A DNA stretch of 64,000 nt from Rhodoferax aquaticus (GTDB taxonomy: Bacteria; Pseudomonadota; Gammaproteobacteria; Burkholderiales; Burkholderiaceae_C): contig NZ_CP036282.1 in NCBI RefSeq assembly GCF_006974105.1, positions 3,596,001 through 3,660,000 of the forward strand, written 5' to 3'. Every line of letters begins with the position of its first letter. Position 1 is the first letter of the stretch. Of the stretch, positions 53,137 to 61,190 are shown one piece after another. The position numbers and the translations under genes are program-made. The notes beneath the pieces were generated by a model. That model searched no databases. It worked only from the letters and a program-made list of their open reading frames with translations, and was not told the origin of the DNA.

Positions 53137-53215
53137 ACTATCCTGCACCGGGGCCGAGGCACGGCAATGGCGGCCTACACTGCAGGTTTTTTCGACTCAC
53201 TTTTTTTAGCTCGTT

Positions 53216-54391
53216 ATGCACTTTTCACTTCATGAGGTTCGCGTCCTGCTTGCGCAATGGCGTACGGACGATGCGCTCGTGGAAAGTGAGGCTGATTTGG
53301 CCAATCTGAGCCGTATCCGCTGGTTTGCGCCCATTGGTGCATTTTTTGGCCTATTGACGGCCTTGGTCTTTGGCGTCTCCATCGTGGTCAACATGGCAAG
53401 CGACACCGCCGCTTGGCGATGGGGCTGGGGCTCGGTATTGATGCAAAGCGCCATGGGCTTGGCCCTGCTGGGCGCAGCGTGGTTGGCCAAGCAGCAACCT
53501 CGCACAGGGCGCACCAAGACCATGCGCTATCTGCCTATTGGGCTTGCGTGTTTTTGCATGGCCGACGCCATCGTATTTGTGTATTTGGAACAGTGGGGCA
53601 GTGACAGTGTCACCCCTTACATCTATGTGTGCCTGCTCTTGGCCGTTTCACTGCTGCTCAAGCCAAGCACGGTGGTGTGGATCTATTGCACGGGTTTTGT
53701 GGTGTTTAACTGGGTGCTGGGCCAAAGCCCCAGTTCACCGCACCAAATTTTGACCAACCGCTTGGATGCATTGACCGCCTGTGCCATGGGCATGGGCGTT
53801 TCCATCTACCTGTGGCGTCGCTACGTTGCCTTCTATGTTCAACAAGAAGCCCTGCAACAAGCCAATGCCGAGCTGCAAGACAAGCAGCGGGAGTTGCAGC
53901 GCTTAACCCGCACCGATGGCTTGACCAACCTGTTTAACCGCAAGACCTTTGTAGAACTCACACAACAAGAGCTACAACGGGCGCAGCGCCAAAACTCGTC
54001 CACCGCCATTTTGGTCATGGATTTGGATTACTTCAAAAAGGTGAACGACACCTGGGGCCATCCTGCGGGGGATGCGGTCCTCAAACACGCCGCCACTTTG
54101 GCCAGCTCCGCCGTGCGCAGCACCGATTTGGTCGCCAGATTGGGGGGGGAGGAGTTCATTGTGTTGCTGCCGTCCACCAGCATCGACGCCGCACGCCGAC
54201 TGGCGGAGAAGATTCGCGCCAAGATCGAAGCGCACCCCGCGCAGTGGAGTGGCCAACGCATACCCGTGACCGTGAGCATTGGCAGCGCTGGCTGCACCGC
54301 CGCAGAGAAGCTGGATTTCGACGCGCTGTACTACAACGCTGACAAAGCGCTGTATTTGGCCAAACAACGCGGTCGCAACCGCGTCATATAA
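53216..54391 (+). CDS. Membrane diguanylate cyclase (GGDEF)
   Basis: 391 residues. About six membrane helices in residues 40-205, then a coiled linker (QQEALQQANAELQDKQRELQ) and a GGDEF domain: VMDLDYFKKVNDTWGHPAGD, active site RLGGEEFIVLL and RxxD inhibitory site (RSTD) five residues before it. It makes cyclic di-GMP. Monocistronic; convergent with the rubredoxin reductase gene. Confidence 0.93.
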   Translation: MHFSLHEVRVLLAQWRTDDALVESEADLANLSRIRWFAPIGAFFGLLTALVFGVSIVVNMASDTAAWRWGWGSVLMQSAMGLALLGAAWLAKQQPRTGRTKTMRYLPIGLACFCMADAIVFVYLEQWGSDSVTPYIYVCLLLAVSLLLKPSTVVWIYCTGFVVFNWVLGQSPSSPHQILTNRLDALTACAMGMGVSIYLWRRYVAFYVQQEALQQANAELQDKQRELQRLTRTDGLTNLFNRKTFVELTQQELQRAQRQNSSTAILVMDLDYFKKVNDTWGHPAGDAVLKHAATLASSAVRSTDLVARLGGEEFIVLLPSTSIDAARRLAEKIRAKIEAHPAQWSGQRIPVTVSIGSAGCTAAEKLDFDALYYNADKALYLAKQRGRNRVI

Positions 54392-54413
54392 GCCGCAGCC
54401 AGGTCGGTATAGC

Positions 54414-55631
54414 CTAGACCCCCGTGGTCTTGATGAGCTCCAAACGCCGCGCCGTGGCTTTGCCGCTGAGCGCAAAACCACACTGCGCACCCACTGCATT
54501 GACAAAGCGCCACACCTCGCCGGTCATGGCGGTTTGTGCGTCATCGCGCACCCACTGACCGTTCGCTTCGGGCGGCGGTGGCTGCACCACCAGTGGCAAA
54601 ACCGGCGTCTTGATAGCGACTGGCATCAAGGGGAACACCACCGGCGTGGGTGTGCCTGCCAAGGTGGACGCGAGCGCTTTGGCAGCCTGCATGATGGGCA
54701 TGACGTAAGGCAAGGTGCGCCCGCCGGCTGAGGCATATTGGGCACAGTCGCCCAAAGCGTAGATAGCAGGCGCAGAGGTTTGCAGGTGCGCGTCCACCAC
54801 AATGCCACGCTCACACACGAGGCCAGCGGCTTGTGCCAGCCGGGTGTCCGCCCGCAGCCCCACCGCGCTGAGCACAAGGTCGGCTTGCACGGTCTCGCCA
54901 TTGGCGAGCGTGGCGGTCAAGCATGGCCCGGGTGCCTCAGAGTTATTCAGCGCTTGCACAGTGGTGCCCATGTGCCAGCGGACGCCCAGTTCGGCCAGCG
55001 TCGCTTGCAAAGCCAGGCCCAGGCTTTCAGGCACCAAGGCGGCCAGGGGCCTGACGCCTGGATCTACGACATGTACGCGGTGGCCGCCTACAGCGAGGTC
55101 GTTGGCAAACTCGCAGCCAATCAGCCCCGCGCCCATAATGAGCACCGTTTTGCTATTGTTTTCAGAGCTACCTGCGCTTATTCCATGACCGCCCAAGGCC
55201 AAAAACAGCTTAGAAAAGTCGTCTAGCGAATTCACAGACATCGCGCTCGCGCCCGCACTGCCTTGCAAGGGCACCGTGATAGGCTGCGCGCCTGTGGCGA
55301 TGACCAAGGCGCTATAGGCCACCGTGTGCACAGCCTCACCCTGCGCGACTTGCACGCTGCGGGCTTGTGGGTCCACAGCCGTCACCCGGCTATGGGCCAT
55401 GAGCTGCACGTTCAAGGTCTCAGCCATCTTGGCCGCCGAGGTGCTCACCAATTGCTCTGGCGTGCGCTTTTGGGCAAACGCGTTGGACAAGCTTGGCTTG
55501 GCATAAAAGTCGCCGCTGTCTGCGGTGATGAGTACCACCGGCACCTCGGCCTGCAGCTTGCGCAACTCACGCACGGTGGACCAAGCAGCCAAGCCAGCCC
55601 CCACAAGCACAATGGGCGCAGCGCTGCTCAA
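54414..55631 (-). CDS. FAD-dependent rubredoxin reductase-like oxidoreductase
   Basis: 405 residues. FAD-binding VLVGAGLAAWSTVRELRKL at the N-terminus, NAD(P)H-binding VLIMGAGLIGCEFANDLAVG (about 168-187) and IYALGDCAQYA. This is the NADH:rubredoxin reductase/ferredoxin reductase type. The residues about 148-162 (GGHGISAGSSENNSK) between the FAD and NADH halves are encoded by a dispersed repeat and look like extra sequence. ATG overlaps the DUF2061 stop (ATGA). Last gene of the rubrerythrin operon. Confidence 0.9.
   Translation of the reverse strand: MSSAAPIVLVGAGLAAWSTVRELRKLQAEVPVVLITADSGDFYAKPSLSNAFAQKRTPEQLVSTSAAKMAETLNVQLMAHSRVTAVDPQARSVQVAQGEAVHTVAYSALVIATGAQPITVPLQGSAGASAMSVNSLDDFSKLFLALGGHGISAGSSENNSKTVLIMGAGLIGCEFANDLAVGGHRVHVVDPGVRPLAALVPESLGLALQATLAELGVRWHMGTTVQALNNSEAPGPCLTATLANGETVQADLVLSAVGLRADTRLAQAAGLVCERGIVVDAHLQTSAPAIYALGDCAQYASAGGRTLPYVMPIMQAAKALASTLAGTPTPVVFPLMPVAIKTPVLPLVVQPPPPEANGQWVRDDAQTAMTGEVWRFVNAVGAQCGFALSGKATARRLELIKTTGV
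55149..55205 (+). repeat. Dispersed repeat copy inside rubredoxin reductase gene
   Basis: TTGCTATTGTTTTCAGAGCT, ACCTGCGCTTATTCCATG, ACCGCCCAAGGCCAAAAA. Good end-to-end match to the family core, in forward orientation and antisense to the gene. Confidence 0.7.
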
Positions 55632-55882
55632 GCGCCTGCTCCCGCCGCTTGCTGACTATGCGCGTGGCCTGTGCCTTGGCGTCCATTGATGCGTTCCCAA
55701 GCCTTTTCATGGAAAAAGAAGGCAAAGGCCTGGACCGTGGGTTCCAGCAAACTCAGGGTCAAAGACACCAGTAAGTTTCCGGTCACGGCATAGGCAACCA
55801 AGGCAGCCACTGTGATGTGCACCACGTAGTAGCTGGCCGTCTTCTTGAGCGTGGGCAGGTTGTTGCGGGCGAATTGGGCCAT
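55628..55882 (-). CDS. DUF2061 small membrane protein
   Basis: 84 residues. The DUF2061 core is about residues 11-60: KTASYYVVHITVAALVAYAV with two hydrophobic segments, then EPTVQAFAFFFHEKAWERIN. Family proteins are small predicted membrane proteins of unknown function. It lies 26 bases after the rubredoxin gene and overlaps the reductase start. Confidence 0.85.
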   Translation of the reverse strand: MAQFARNNLPTLKKTASYYVVHITVAALVAYAVTGNLLVSLTLSLLEPTVQAFAFFFHEKAWERINGRQGTGHAHSQQAAGAGA

Positions 55883-55908
55883 GGTGCACTCCTTGTGAAT
55901 GGGGGGAC

Positions 55909-56073
55909 TTAGAGCTCGACGACTTCAAAGTCGGCTTTGGCCACGCCACATTCGGGGCAGGCCCACGTGGCAGGCACATCGGCCCACAGCGTGCCGGGAG
56001 CGAGTCCGTCTTCAGGGCGGCCAGCGGCTTCGTCATACACAAAGCCACACACGATACAGATATAGGTTTTCAT
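55909..56073 (-). CDS. Rubredoxin
   Basis: 54 residues: CxxC pairs in [15 protein letters not shown] and [18 protein letters not shown]. Second rubredoxin of the window; about two thirds of positions look alike to the 38.1 kb copy by eye. Between rubrerythrin and DUF2061/reductase genes, so it probably shuttles electrons from the reductase to rubrerythrin. Confidence 0.95.
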   Translation of the reverse strand: MKTYICIVCGFVYDEAAGRPEDGLAPGTLWADVPATWACPECGVAKADFEVVEL

Positions 56074-56108
56074 ACAAGTCTTTCAGTTAGTGGGAATTCA
56101 ACGGGAGC

Positions 56109-56591
56109 TTAGGCGCTGACCTTCGCGAGCTGGGCTTTGTAGTGGTTGGCGTGGCGCTCTTCCACGCGGGCCAGTGCGGCAAAGCGTTTTTGCGCTTTCT
56201 CCAGCGTAGCTTTGAACTGTGCTGCATGCACCTTACTTTCTTCTATTTGCTCGTCCATCTCAGCGACGGCTGCGGCGTTGCCTTCGGCTTCGGCGGTTGC
56301 GCGAAAGCCGGGGTACATCTCGGTGTACTCATAGGTTTCTCCGTCAATGGCAATCTGCAATGCCTTCGCAGGCGTCATGTCGGCCTTGGGGTACAACAAA
56401 TCCAAATGACCAAAGGCATGCATCACTTCTTGGTCGGCCGTGGCTTCAAAGGCGCGTGCAGTGTCTTCGTCGCCCATCTCACGGGCCAATTTGGCAAAGT
56501 AACGGTATTTGATATGGGCCATGGATTCACCGGCAAACGCGGCCTCCAAATTGGCAAGCGTTTTGATTTCAGGACGTTGAGCGATGGTCAT
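56109..56591 (-). CDS. Rubrerythrin (diiron, no rubredoxin domain)
   Basis: 160 residues. Four-helix ferritin-like domain with diiron ligands in NLEAAFAGESMAHIKYRYFA (Glu and ExxH type) and EATADQEVMHAFGHLDLL, and in the second half ETYEYTEMYPGF and EERHANHY. The usual C-terminal rubredoxin domain is absent and is supplied by the next gene. It reduces hydrogen peroxide to water. The 32 codons upstream of MTIAQRPEIK are atypical and excluded. First gene of the operon. Confidence 0.93.
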   Translation of the reverse strand: MTIAQRPEIKTLANLEAAFAGESMAHIKYRYFAKLAREMGDEDTARAFEATADQEVMHAFGHLDLLYPKADMTPAKALQIAIDGETYEYTEMYPGFRATAEAEGNAAAVAEMDEQIEESKVHAAQFKATLEKAQKRFAALARVEERHANHYKAQLAKVSA

Positions 56592-56675
56592 GGTGGCCTC
56601 TTTGTTGTGAAGGGTTGCAGCAAATTCTGCGATTGGCATGGGAGCAATGTTATGCAGCAGCACGCAAAGAAGCCA

Positions 56676-56695
56676 ATTGATTTTCAATAATCAAT
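56676..56695. promoter_or_regulatory. Inverted repeat upstream of rubrerythrin
   Basis: ATTGATT (56676-56682) and AATCAAT (56689-56695), a perfect 7-base inverted repeat with a 6-base spacer, in an AT-rich stretch 85-104 bases upstream of the start. It overlaps a candidate -10 (GATTAT with TTGTAA 18 bases upstream). The regulator is unknown; spacing differs from an FNR site. Confidence 0.5.
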
Positions 56696-56731
56696 ATATA
56701 GAAACTATTTTTACAAGCCTTGCCGGCTGGA

Positions 56732-57430
56732 TTAAGCCGGCCGTTCCGGATCGGGGCGCAAGCCCTTAGCCAAAACATTGACACACTGCTCAGCCGCTTG
56801 TTGCACATAGGCTTCGTCCGGCAAAGCACCCGGGATGCGCTTGCCTGCTAGCAACATGGCCAAACCATGCACCATGGACCAGGCCGCCATGCTCAAACTG
56901 GCGAGATCGCCCGCGCGGATCTCGCCACACTGCTGACCTTGGGCGATGGTGTGTTGCAGGCTCTGCGTCAATGCTTGGCCCACTGAAGCCAACTCGGGGA
57001 ACGCTTGCCAGTCGGGAATGGCGTTGCTAAACATCAGCTGCAGCAATTGGGGCTGGCGAGCACCGAACACCACATAAGCACGGCCCGTGGCCAACAGCTG
57101 CGCCAGTGGTCCGCCCAGAGTCGATGCCAACGCGTGCTCGACCATCTGAGTCAACTGCTCAAAGCCCACGATGGATAAATCTGCCAACAGCGCCTGTTTA
57201 TCCGCATAGTGGCGGTACGCAGCGGCATGGCTAACCCCTGCTACTTTGGATATTTCGCGCAGGCTTAAGCCTTCAAGGCCTTTGTCGCGCAATAGCACCA
57301 ATGCGCTTTGCTGCAGCGCGTTGCGTAAGTCGCCGTGGTGGTAACTGCGCGGCGTTTCAGCGCCAGCGTCTGCACCAAGGCTAGCAACAAGCAATGGGGG
57401 GTTAGGGGGCATGTGACGGGTAGTAGACAT
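56732..57430 (-). CDS. TetR/AcrR family transcriptional regulator
   Basis: 232 residues. N-terminal TetR helix-turn-helix at about 27-75: RSYHHGDLRNALQQSALVLL, then GLEGLSLREISKVAGVSHAA and AYRHYADKQALLADL. C-terminal TetR_C domain (WHG-like), ligand unknown. Probable autoregulation at the upstream TTTACATCGGTAAC element. Divergent from the Mpo1-like gene, 120 bases apart. Confidence 0.9.
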   Translation of the reverse strand: MSTTRHMPPNPPLLVASLGADAGAETPRSYHHGDLRNALQQSALVLLRDKGLEGLSLREISKVAGVSHAAAYRHYADKQALLADLSIVGFEQLTQMVEHALASTLGGPLAQLLATGRAYVVFGARQPQLLQLMFSNAIPDWQAFPELASVGQALTQSLQHTIAQGQQCGEIRAGDLASLSMAAWSMVHGLAMLLAGKRIPGALPDEAYVQQAAEQCVNVLAKGLRPDPERPA

Positions 57431-57456
57431 AAGTCGGCATCAAGATTCACCCGAAG

Positions 57457-57485
57457 TTTACATCGGTAACATAGACCGTTAGAAT
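57457..57485 (+). promoter_or_regulatory. Promoter of Mpo1-like gene with overlapping operator
   Basis: TTTACA (57457-57462), 17-base spacer, TAGAAT (57480-57485). The -35 overlaps the imperfect dyad GTTTACATCGGTAAC, a plausible site for the divergently encoded TetR protein. The leader before the ATG is about 60 bases. Confidence 0.55.
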
Positions 57486-57550
57486 TCATGTAACCAGTGC
57501 CAACATTGGCGCGTGGCTTGAACTGCTCTTGTAGGTATGGAGAAAACCGT

Positions 57551-57898
57551 ATGAATCTGCCCGAACTTTTGCGCTGGCAAGCCAGCGGCTACCCGCGCTA
57601 CCACGCGCGCAAAAGCAACTTACTCCTGCACATCGTGGCCGTGCCCGCATTTTTGCTGGGCAACGTGATGTTGCTTGCATCGCTGTGGCTGGGCGCGTGG
57701 GGCTGGGCTCTGGCTAGCCTAGTCCCTATGGTGCTGTCCCTGGCGGCACAAGGCCGAGGCCACCGCATGGAGGCAGTGCCCGCCGAACCGTTCACAGGGC
57801 CCGTGCAAGCGGTTGCCCGTTTGTTTTTTGAACAATGGGTCACATTTCCCCGGTTTGTCTTGAGCGGTGGATGGCTAAGGGCCTTTCGCCAAACGTAA
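57551..57898 (+). CDS. Mpo1-like (DUF962) membrane protein
   Basis: 115 residues. The His/Asn pattern YHARKSNLLLHIVAVP followed by hydrophobic helices and AAQGRGHRMEAVPAEPFTGP, then LFFEQWVTFPRFVLSGGWLR, matches the DUF962/Mpo1-like family. In yeast, Mpo1 is an iron-dependent dioxygenase of fatty acid alpha-oxidation; whether bacterial members share this is not established. 18 codons upstream of MNLPELL are excluded. Confidence 0.65.
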   Translation: MNLPELLRWQASGYPRYHARKSNLLLHIVAVPAFLLGNVMLLASLWLGAWGWALASLVPMVLSLAAQGRGHRMEAVPAEPFTGPVQAVARLFFEQWVTFPRFVLSGGWLRAFRQT

Positions 57899-57953
57899 GC
57901 GGCCTTTGCGGCGGAGGCTGGCATTATGTTCGCCCTTCCCGTATAAAGTGGGC

Positions 57954-58781
57954 ATGCCAGTCTTCAACCGCTTTCGCCACTTACTAAGCGTCTGCCTAGC
58001 TGGACTGAGCATGGGTGTAGCTGCGGCACCCACTGAGCTCTATTGCTCACGCCCCATCAGGGTCGCGTTGTTTGAGTTTGGCTTGATGTACAGGCAAGCA
58101 GCGGGCGACGGCATCGATGCCCGCATGCTAGACGCCATAGCCAAGCGCACCGGGTGCGCGTTTGTGCAAGTGGTGTTGCCACGCAACCGCATCTGGGCGG
58201 AGCTTCAGGCTGGCACCTTAGACCTGGCCACAGCCGCCATTCCAACGCCCGAGCGCAAAGAGTACGGCTTCTTGCTGCCCTACATGAAAACCCGCAATTT
58301 GTTTTTGCTAGACAGGCACATTGCAAGCAAAGCCAGCACCCTCGAACAGTTCGAAGCCGGCAACTACCGACTGGGCGTGGTGCGCGGATTTCGCCACGAA
58401 ATGGCCTACGACAGTTTGATTGCTAGGCTGGCAAAACAAGGGCGAGTCATTGAAAGTGCGGATGTCAATGAACTCTTCAAACTGCTAGACCGCGGTGTGG
58501 TCAGCGGCATTTTGAGCCAACCCTTGGTCTTTAATGCCTATTACGCCGAGAAGCAACTCAAAGCCAAAGTGGTGATCCACGACTGGACGCCCGCCGATCA
58601 GTTTTCCGTGGGCACCCTGATACTGGCCCGCAAGACCTTCACACCAGAGCAGGCCAAGCAATGGGACGCCTTGGTCAGCGACATGCTACGTGACGGCACG
58701 CTGCTAAAGATCAACTCGCAATACCTACCGACAGCCCAAGCGCGTGACTTGCTGTACACCGGGCCGCGCACGCCTGACTAG
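57954..58781 (+). CDS. Periplasmic SBP_bac_3-like substrate-binding protein
   Basis: 275 residues. Signal peptide of about 23 residues (HLLSVCLAGLSMGVAAA), then a type II binding fold: IRVALFEFGLMYRQAAGDGI, DLATAAIPTPERKEYGFLLP and RLGVVRGFRHEM-type segments (YRLGVVRGFRHEMAYDSL). Such stand-alone proteins are often chemosensory or PAS-like sensors rather than transporter parts. No ABC permease is adjacent. MPVFNRFRHLL is the likely start. Confidence 0.85.
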   Translation: MPVFNRFRHLLSVCLAGLSMGVAAAPTELYCSRPIRVALFEFGLMYRQAAGDGIDARMLDAIAKRTGCAFVQVVLPRNRIWAELQAGTLDLATAAIPTPERKEYGFLLPYMKTRNLFLLDRHIASKASTLEQFEAGNYRLGVVRGFRHEMAYDSLIARLAKQGRVIESADVNELFKLLDRGVVSGILSQPLVFNAYYAEKQLKAKVVIHDWTPADQFSVGTLILARKTFTPEQAKQWDALVSDMLRDGTLLKINSQYLPTAQARDLLYTGPRTPD

Positions 58782-58820
58782 GTGCTACACACTGACCCGG
58801 CATCGCGGTTGGGCAAGACC

Positions 58821-59777
58821 TCAGGCTTGCTTGTTCTCAAAGCGCTTGGTCAACATGCCCCACACCGGTGCCAGTGCAGCCTGGATGGAGGCTCCATACA
58901 AAATCATGGCCAAGGCGGCCCCAATCAAAGGCAAGGCTGCAAACACCCAGCCCGTCAACACTTCGTGGCCTATGCCCGCACCGACCAGCAAAGCAACCGC
59001 TGGATTGACAAAGGAATAGCTACCCGCCACTGCGGCGCTGGTGTTTTGCAGCAACCAAAGATAGGCGTTGAGGGCAATCAGCGTCCCAAAAACCAGCAAA
59101 TAGACCCATGCCCACCATGCGGACGCACTCGCATGCGCCAAGGCATCATGGGGTTCAAGCTGCCACGCGACCGCCAAGCCCATCACCCCGCCCGTGAGCC
59201 ACTGGGCAGCAGACGCCATGGCCGTACCAGGCAAGTCCAATCGGCGGGAAGCGTAAGAACCGATACTCCAGCACAAGGGGGCTGCAAAAGCTGCCAGCGC
59301 TCCCAGCCAGCTGGCCGAAAAATCCCCTTCTAGCGACAACAGTGCTGCCCCTGCCACGCCCAAAGCCAGCCCAATCCAGCTGGTCACCGGCACCTTCTCT
59401 CCGCCCCAGCGCGACCACAGAGCCAACCACATCGGCATCGTGGTAATCACTGTTGCCATCAGGCCAGACCCAATGCCGTTCTTCTGGGCAAACACCACCA
59501 AATTCATGGAGACAAACACCATCAGCCCTCCCACCAGTGCTGCATTGCGCCACTGTAGAGCTGTGGGCAACTTCTCACCCCGCACCAGTGCCCAACCCAG
59601 CATCAGCAAGCCAGCCAAAAAGAAGCGCGCGCCATTCATCCACATGGGCGGCATGCTCTTGACTGCGATGCCGATCGCAAAGTACGTGGTTCCCCAGACG
59701 ATGTAAACGAGCAACAAGGCGGTGATGAGCTTCCAGTACGCTTTTTTCACCCCACCCGTCTGTAAATTAGTAGGCAT
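58821..59777 (-). CDS. DMT superfamily (EamA) transporter
   Basis: 318 residues with ten hydrophobic helices in two EamA repeats: VYIVWGTTYFAIGIAVKSMP, FLAGLLMLGWAL in the first and SFVNPAVALLVGAGIGHEVL in the second. Family members export amino acids or other metabolites. The divergent Lrp regulator suggests amino-acid efflux control. The 43 upstream codons of the long frame run into the regulatory region and are excluded. Confidence 0.88.
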   Translation of the reverse strand: MPTNLQTGGVKKAYWKLITALLLVYIVWGTTYFAIGIAVKSMPPMWMNGARFFLAGLLMLGWALVRGEKLPTALQWRNAALVGGLMVFVSMNLVVFAQKNGIGSGLMATVITTMPMWLALWSRWGGEKVPVTSWIGLALGVAGAALLSLEGDFSASWLGALAAFAAPLCWSIGSYASRRLDLPGTAMASAAQWLTGGVMGLAVAWQLEPHDALAHASASAWWAWVYLLVFGTLIALNAYLWLLQNTSAAVAGSYSFVNPAVALLVGAGIGHEVLTGWVFAALPLIGAALAMILYGASIQAALAPVWGMLTKRFENKQA

Positions 59778-59847
59778 ATTGTTAATTTCTTCGTAAAATT
59801 TTCTGCACGTTGGCGCAATATCGAAATAATACACAAAAAATACCACA
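59778..59847. promoter_or_regulatory. AT-rich divergent control region (DMT exporter/Lrp)
   Basis: 70 bases between the two divergent start codons, strongly AT-rich, with a loose dyad ATTTTCTGCAC...ATATCGAAAT. Lrp-type proteins usually regulate themselves and a divergent transporter from such a site. No clean -35/-10 pair is visible. Confidence 0.4.
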
Positions 59848-60318
59848 ATGCAAGCAAATATACAGATAGATAACATTGACGGAAGAATTCTTACGGCGTT
59901 AGGCAATGATGGCCGACGTTCTTACGCCGAAGTTGGCAACGAGGTCGGGCTATCGACTGCCGCCGTGCACGAACGTGTCAAGAAGATGTTGGAGCGCGGC
60001 GTGATTCGGCGCTTCTCCATCAGTGTGGACCCTGACTCTGTCGGGCTGGGGTTTACCGCTTTTGTGGCCATTCGTAATGACGGCGGCGCACACTGCCGCG
60101 AGGTGGCCCCCCGCCTGCGTGAGATGACCGCCGTACAGGAGTTACACAGCGTGGCTGGGGAATACGACTTTTTAGCCAAAATACGCACCCACCATGCGCG
60201 CGAGTTGGAAGCCGTGCTCTACCAAATCAAGTCCATCCCTGGCGTGGCACGCACCACGAGCACCGTGGTGCTCAACACCGAATTTGAGGACCAGCCCCTG
60301 CGGCCCATCGCGGCGTAG
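59848..60318 (+). CDS. Lrp/AsnC family transcriptional regulator
   Basis: 156 residues. Helix-turn-helix IDGRILTALGNDGRRSYAEV then GLSTAAVHERVKKMLERGVI, followed by the RAM effector domain (FTAFVAIRND, LHSVAGEYDFLAKIRTHHA). Controls amino-acid-related genes, probably the divergent exporter. The protein begins MQANIQIDNIDGRIL. Confidence 0.94.
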   Translation: MQANIQIDNIDGRILTALGNDGRRSYAEVGNEVGLSTAAVHERVKKMLERGVIRRFSISVDPDSVGLGFTAFVAIRNDGGAHCREVAPRLREMTAVQELHSVAGEYDFLAKIRTHHARELEAVLYQIKSIPGVARTTSTVVLNTEFEDQPLRPIAA

Positions 60319-60405
60319 GTGCCGTGTTCGTCGCTACACGCTCCAAAACCCACGATGCGCTTGGCCGGGCGAGCGGCCATGTTCGAGGGCTTGGGCTACT
60401 CTGAG

Positions 60406-60437
60406 AGGTCGGCACGCCGCCGTGCCTTGTAAGACCT
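60406..60437. other. Two-tier hairpin in intergenic region
   Basis: AGGTC (60406-60410) pairs with GACCT (60433-60437) and, inside, GGCACG (60411-60416) pairs with CGTGCC (60421-60426) around CCGC. It lies in the 224-base gap between the Lrp and CDP-alcohol genes, with a further GGCC...GGCC pair just upstream. A terminator without T-run or a small structured RNA are both possible. Otherwise the gap holds nothing I recognise. Confidence 0.4.
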
Positions 60438-60542
60438 GGCCGCTGTGCCACGACTGAGGCTTAGGCAGGGCTCACCAGCCCCACATTCACGGCCATACGT
60501 AGTTTCCGCTACGATGGCCTCACCCCCTCCAACGCCCCCGCC

Positions 60543-61148
60543 ATGCTTGACCGTTTTGCTGTCCGTTTGATTCGCCCCACCCTGCATGTCGCCGCCAAAG
60601 CCTTGGTAAAGCTGGGCGTGGGTGCCAACAGTGTCACTGTCGTCGGCTTTCTTATTGGAATATTTGCTGCGGTTTTGATAGCTACCCAGGCATATTTAGC
60701 GGGCGCAATCGCCATATTGCTGTCTAGGCTCAGCGATGGTATTGACGGCGCCGTGGCCCGCCAAACCCAAGCTACCGATGCCGGTGGATTCTTGGACATT
60801 ACCTTAGACTTTTTGTTTTATGCCAGCATTCCACTGGCCTTTGCGTTGGCTAACCCTGCTGCCAATGCACTGGCCGCTGCCACGCTGCTCATGGCGTTTA
60901 TGGGTACCAGCTCCAGCTTTTTGGCATTTGCTGCACTTGCCGCCAAGCGGGGCTTGCACAGTGTGGACTACCCGGACAAGTCGTTCTTCTTTTTGGGCGG
61001 TCTCACCGAGGCCACCGAGACCTTGGCCACGTTCATGGCCATGTGCCTGTGGCCCCAGCACTTTGCGCTGCTGGCCTACACCTTTGCGGCGCTGTGCGCC
61101 GTGACCACCGCGACCCGTATTTGGTGGGGCTGGAAAAGCTTTAGCTAA
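60543..61148 (+). CDS. CDP-alcohol phosphatidyltransferase family protein
   Basis: 201 residues with about five membrane helices. The catalytic motif DGxxARxxxxxxxxGxxxDxxxD is present from DGAVARQTQATDAGG to FLDITLD at about residues 64-85. It links a CDP-activated diacylglycerol to an alcohol; acceptor unknown. The helix before the motif (residues about 39-57) overlaps a dispersed-repeat copy. The VTT-FAD fusion gene follows by 42 bases. Confidence 0.9.
   Translation: MLDRFAVRLIRPTLHVAAKALVKLGVGANSVTVVGFLIGIFAAVLIATQAYLAGAIAILLSRLSDGIDGAVARQTQATDAGGFLDITLDFLFYASIPLAFALANPAANALAAATLLMAFMGTSSSFLAFAALAAKRGLHSVDYPDKSFFFLGGLTEATETLATFMAMCLWPQHFALLAYTFAALCAVTTATRIWWGWKSFS
60661..60715 (+). repeat. 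Dispersed repeat copy in CDP-alcohol gene
   Basis: TTGCTGCGGTTTTGATAGCT, then GGCATATTTAGCGGGCGCAA. Same orientation and same reading frame as the signal-peptide copies at 41.9 and 63.4 kb: Ala, four codons, Ala ... Gly-Ala. Confidence 0.5.
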
Positions 61149-61190
61149 GCATCGCTGGCTCGCACTACCCCCAAGCGCCCTCACACACCC

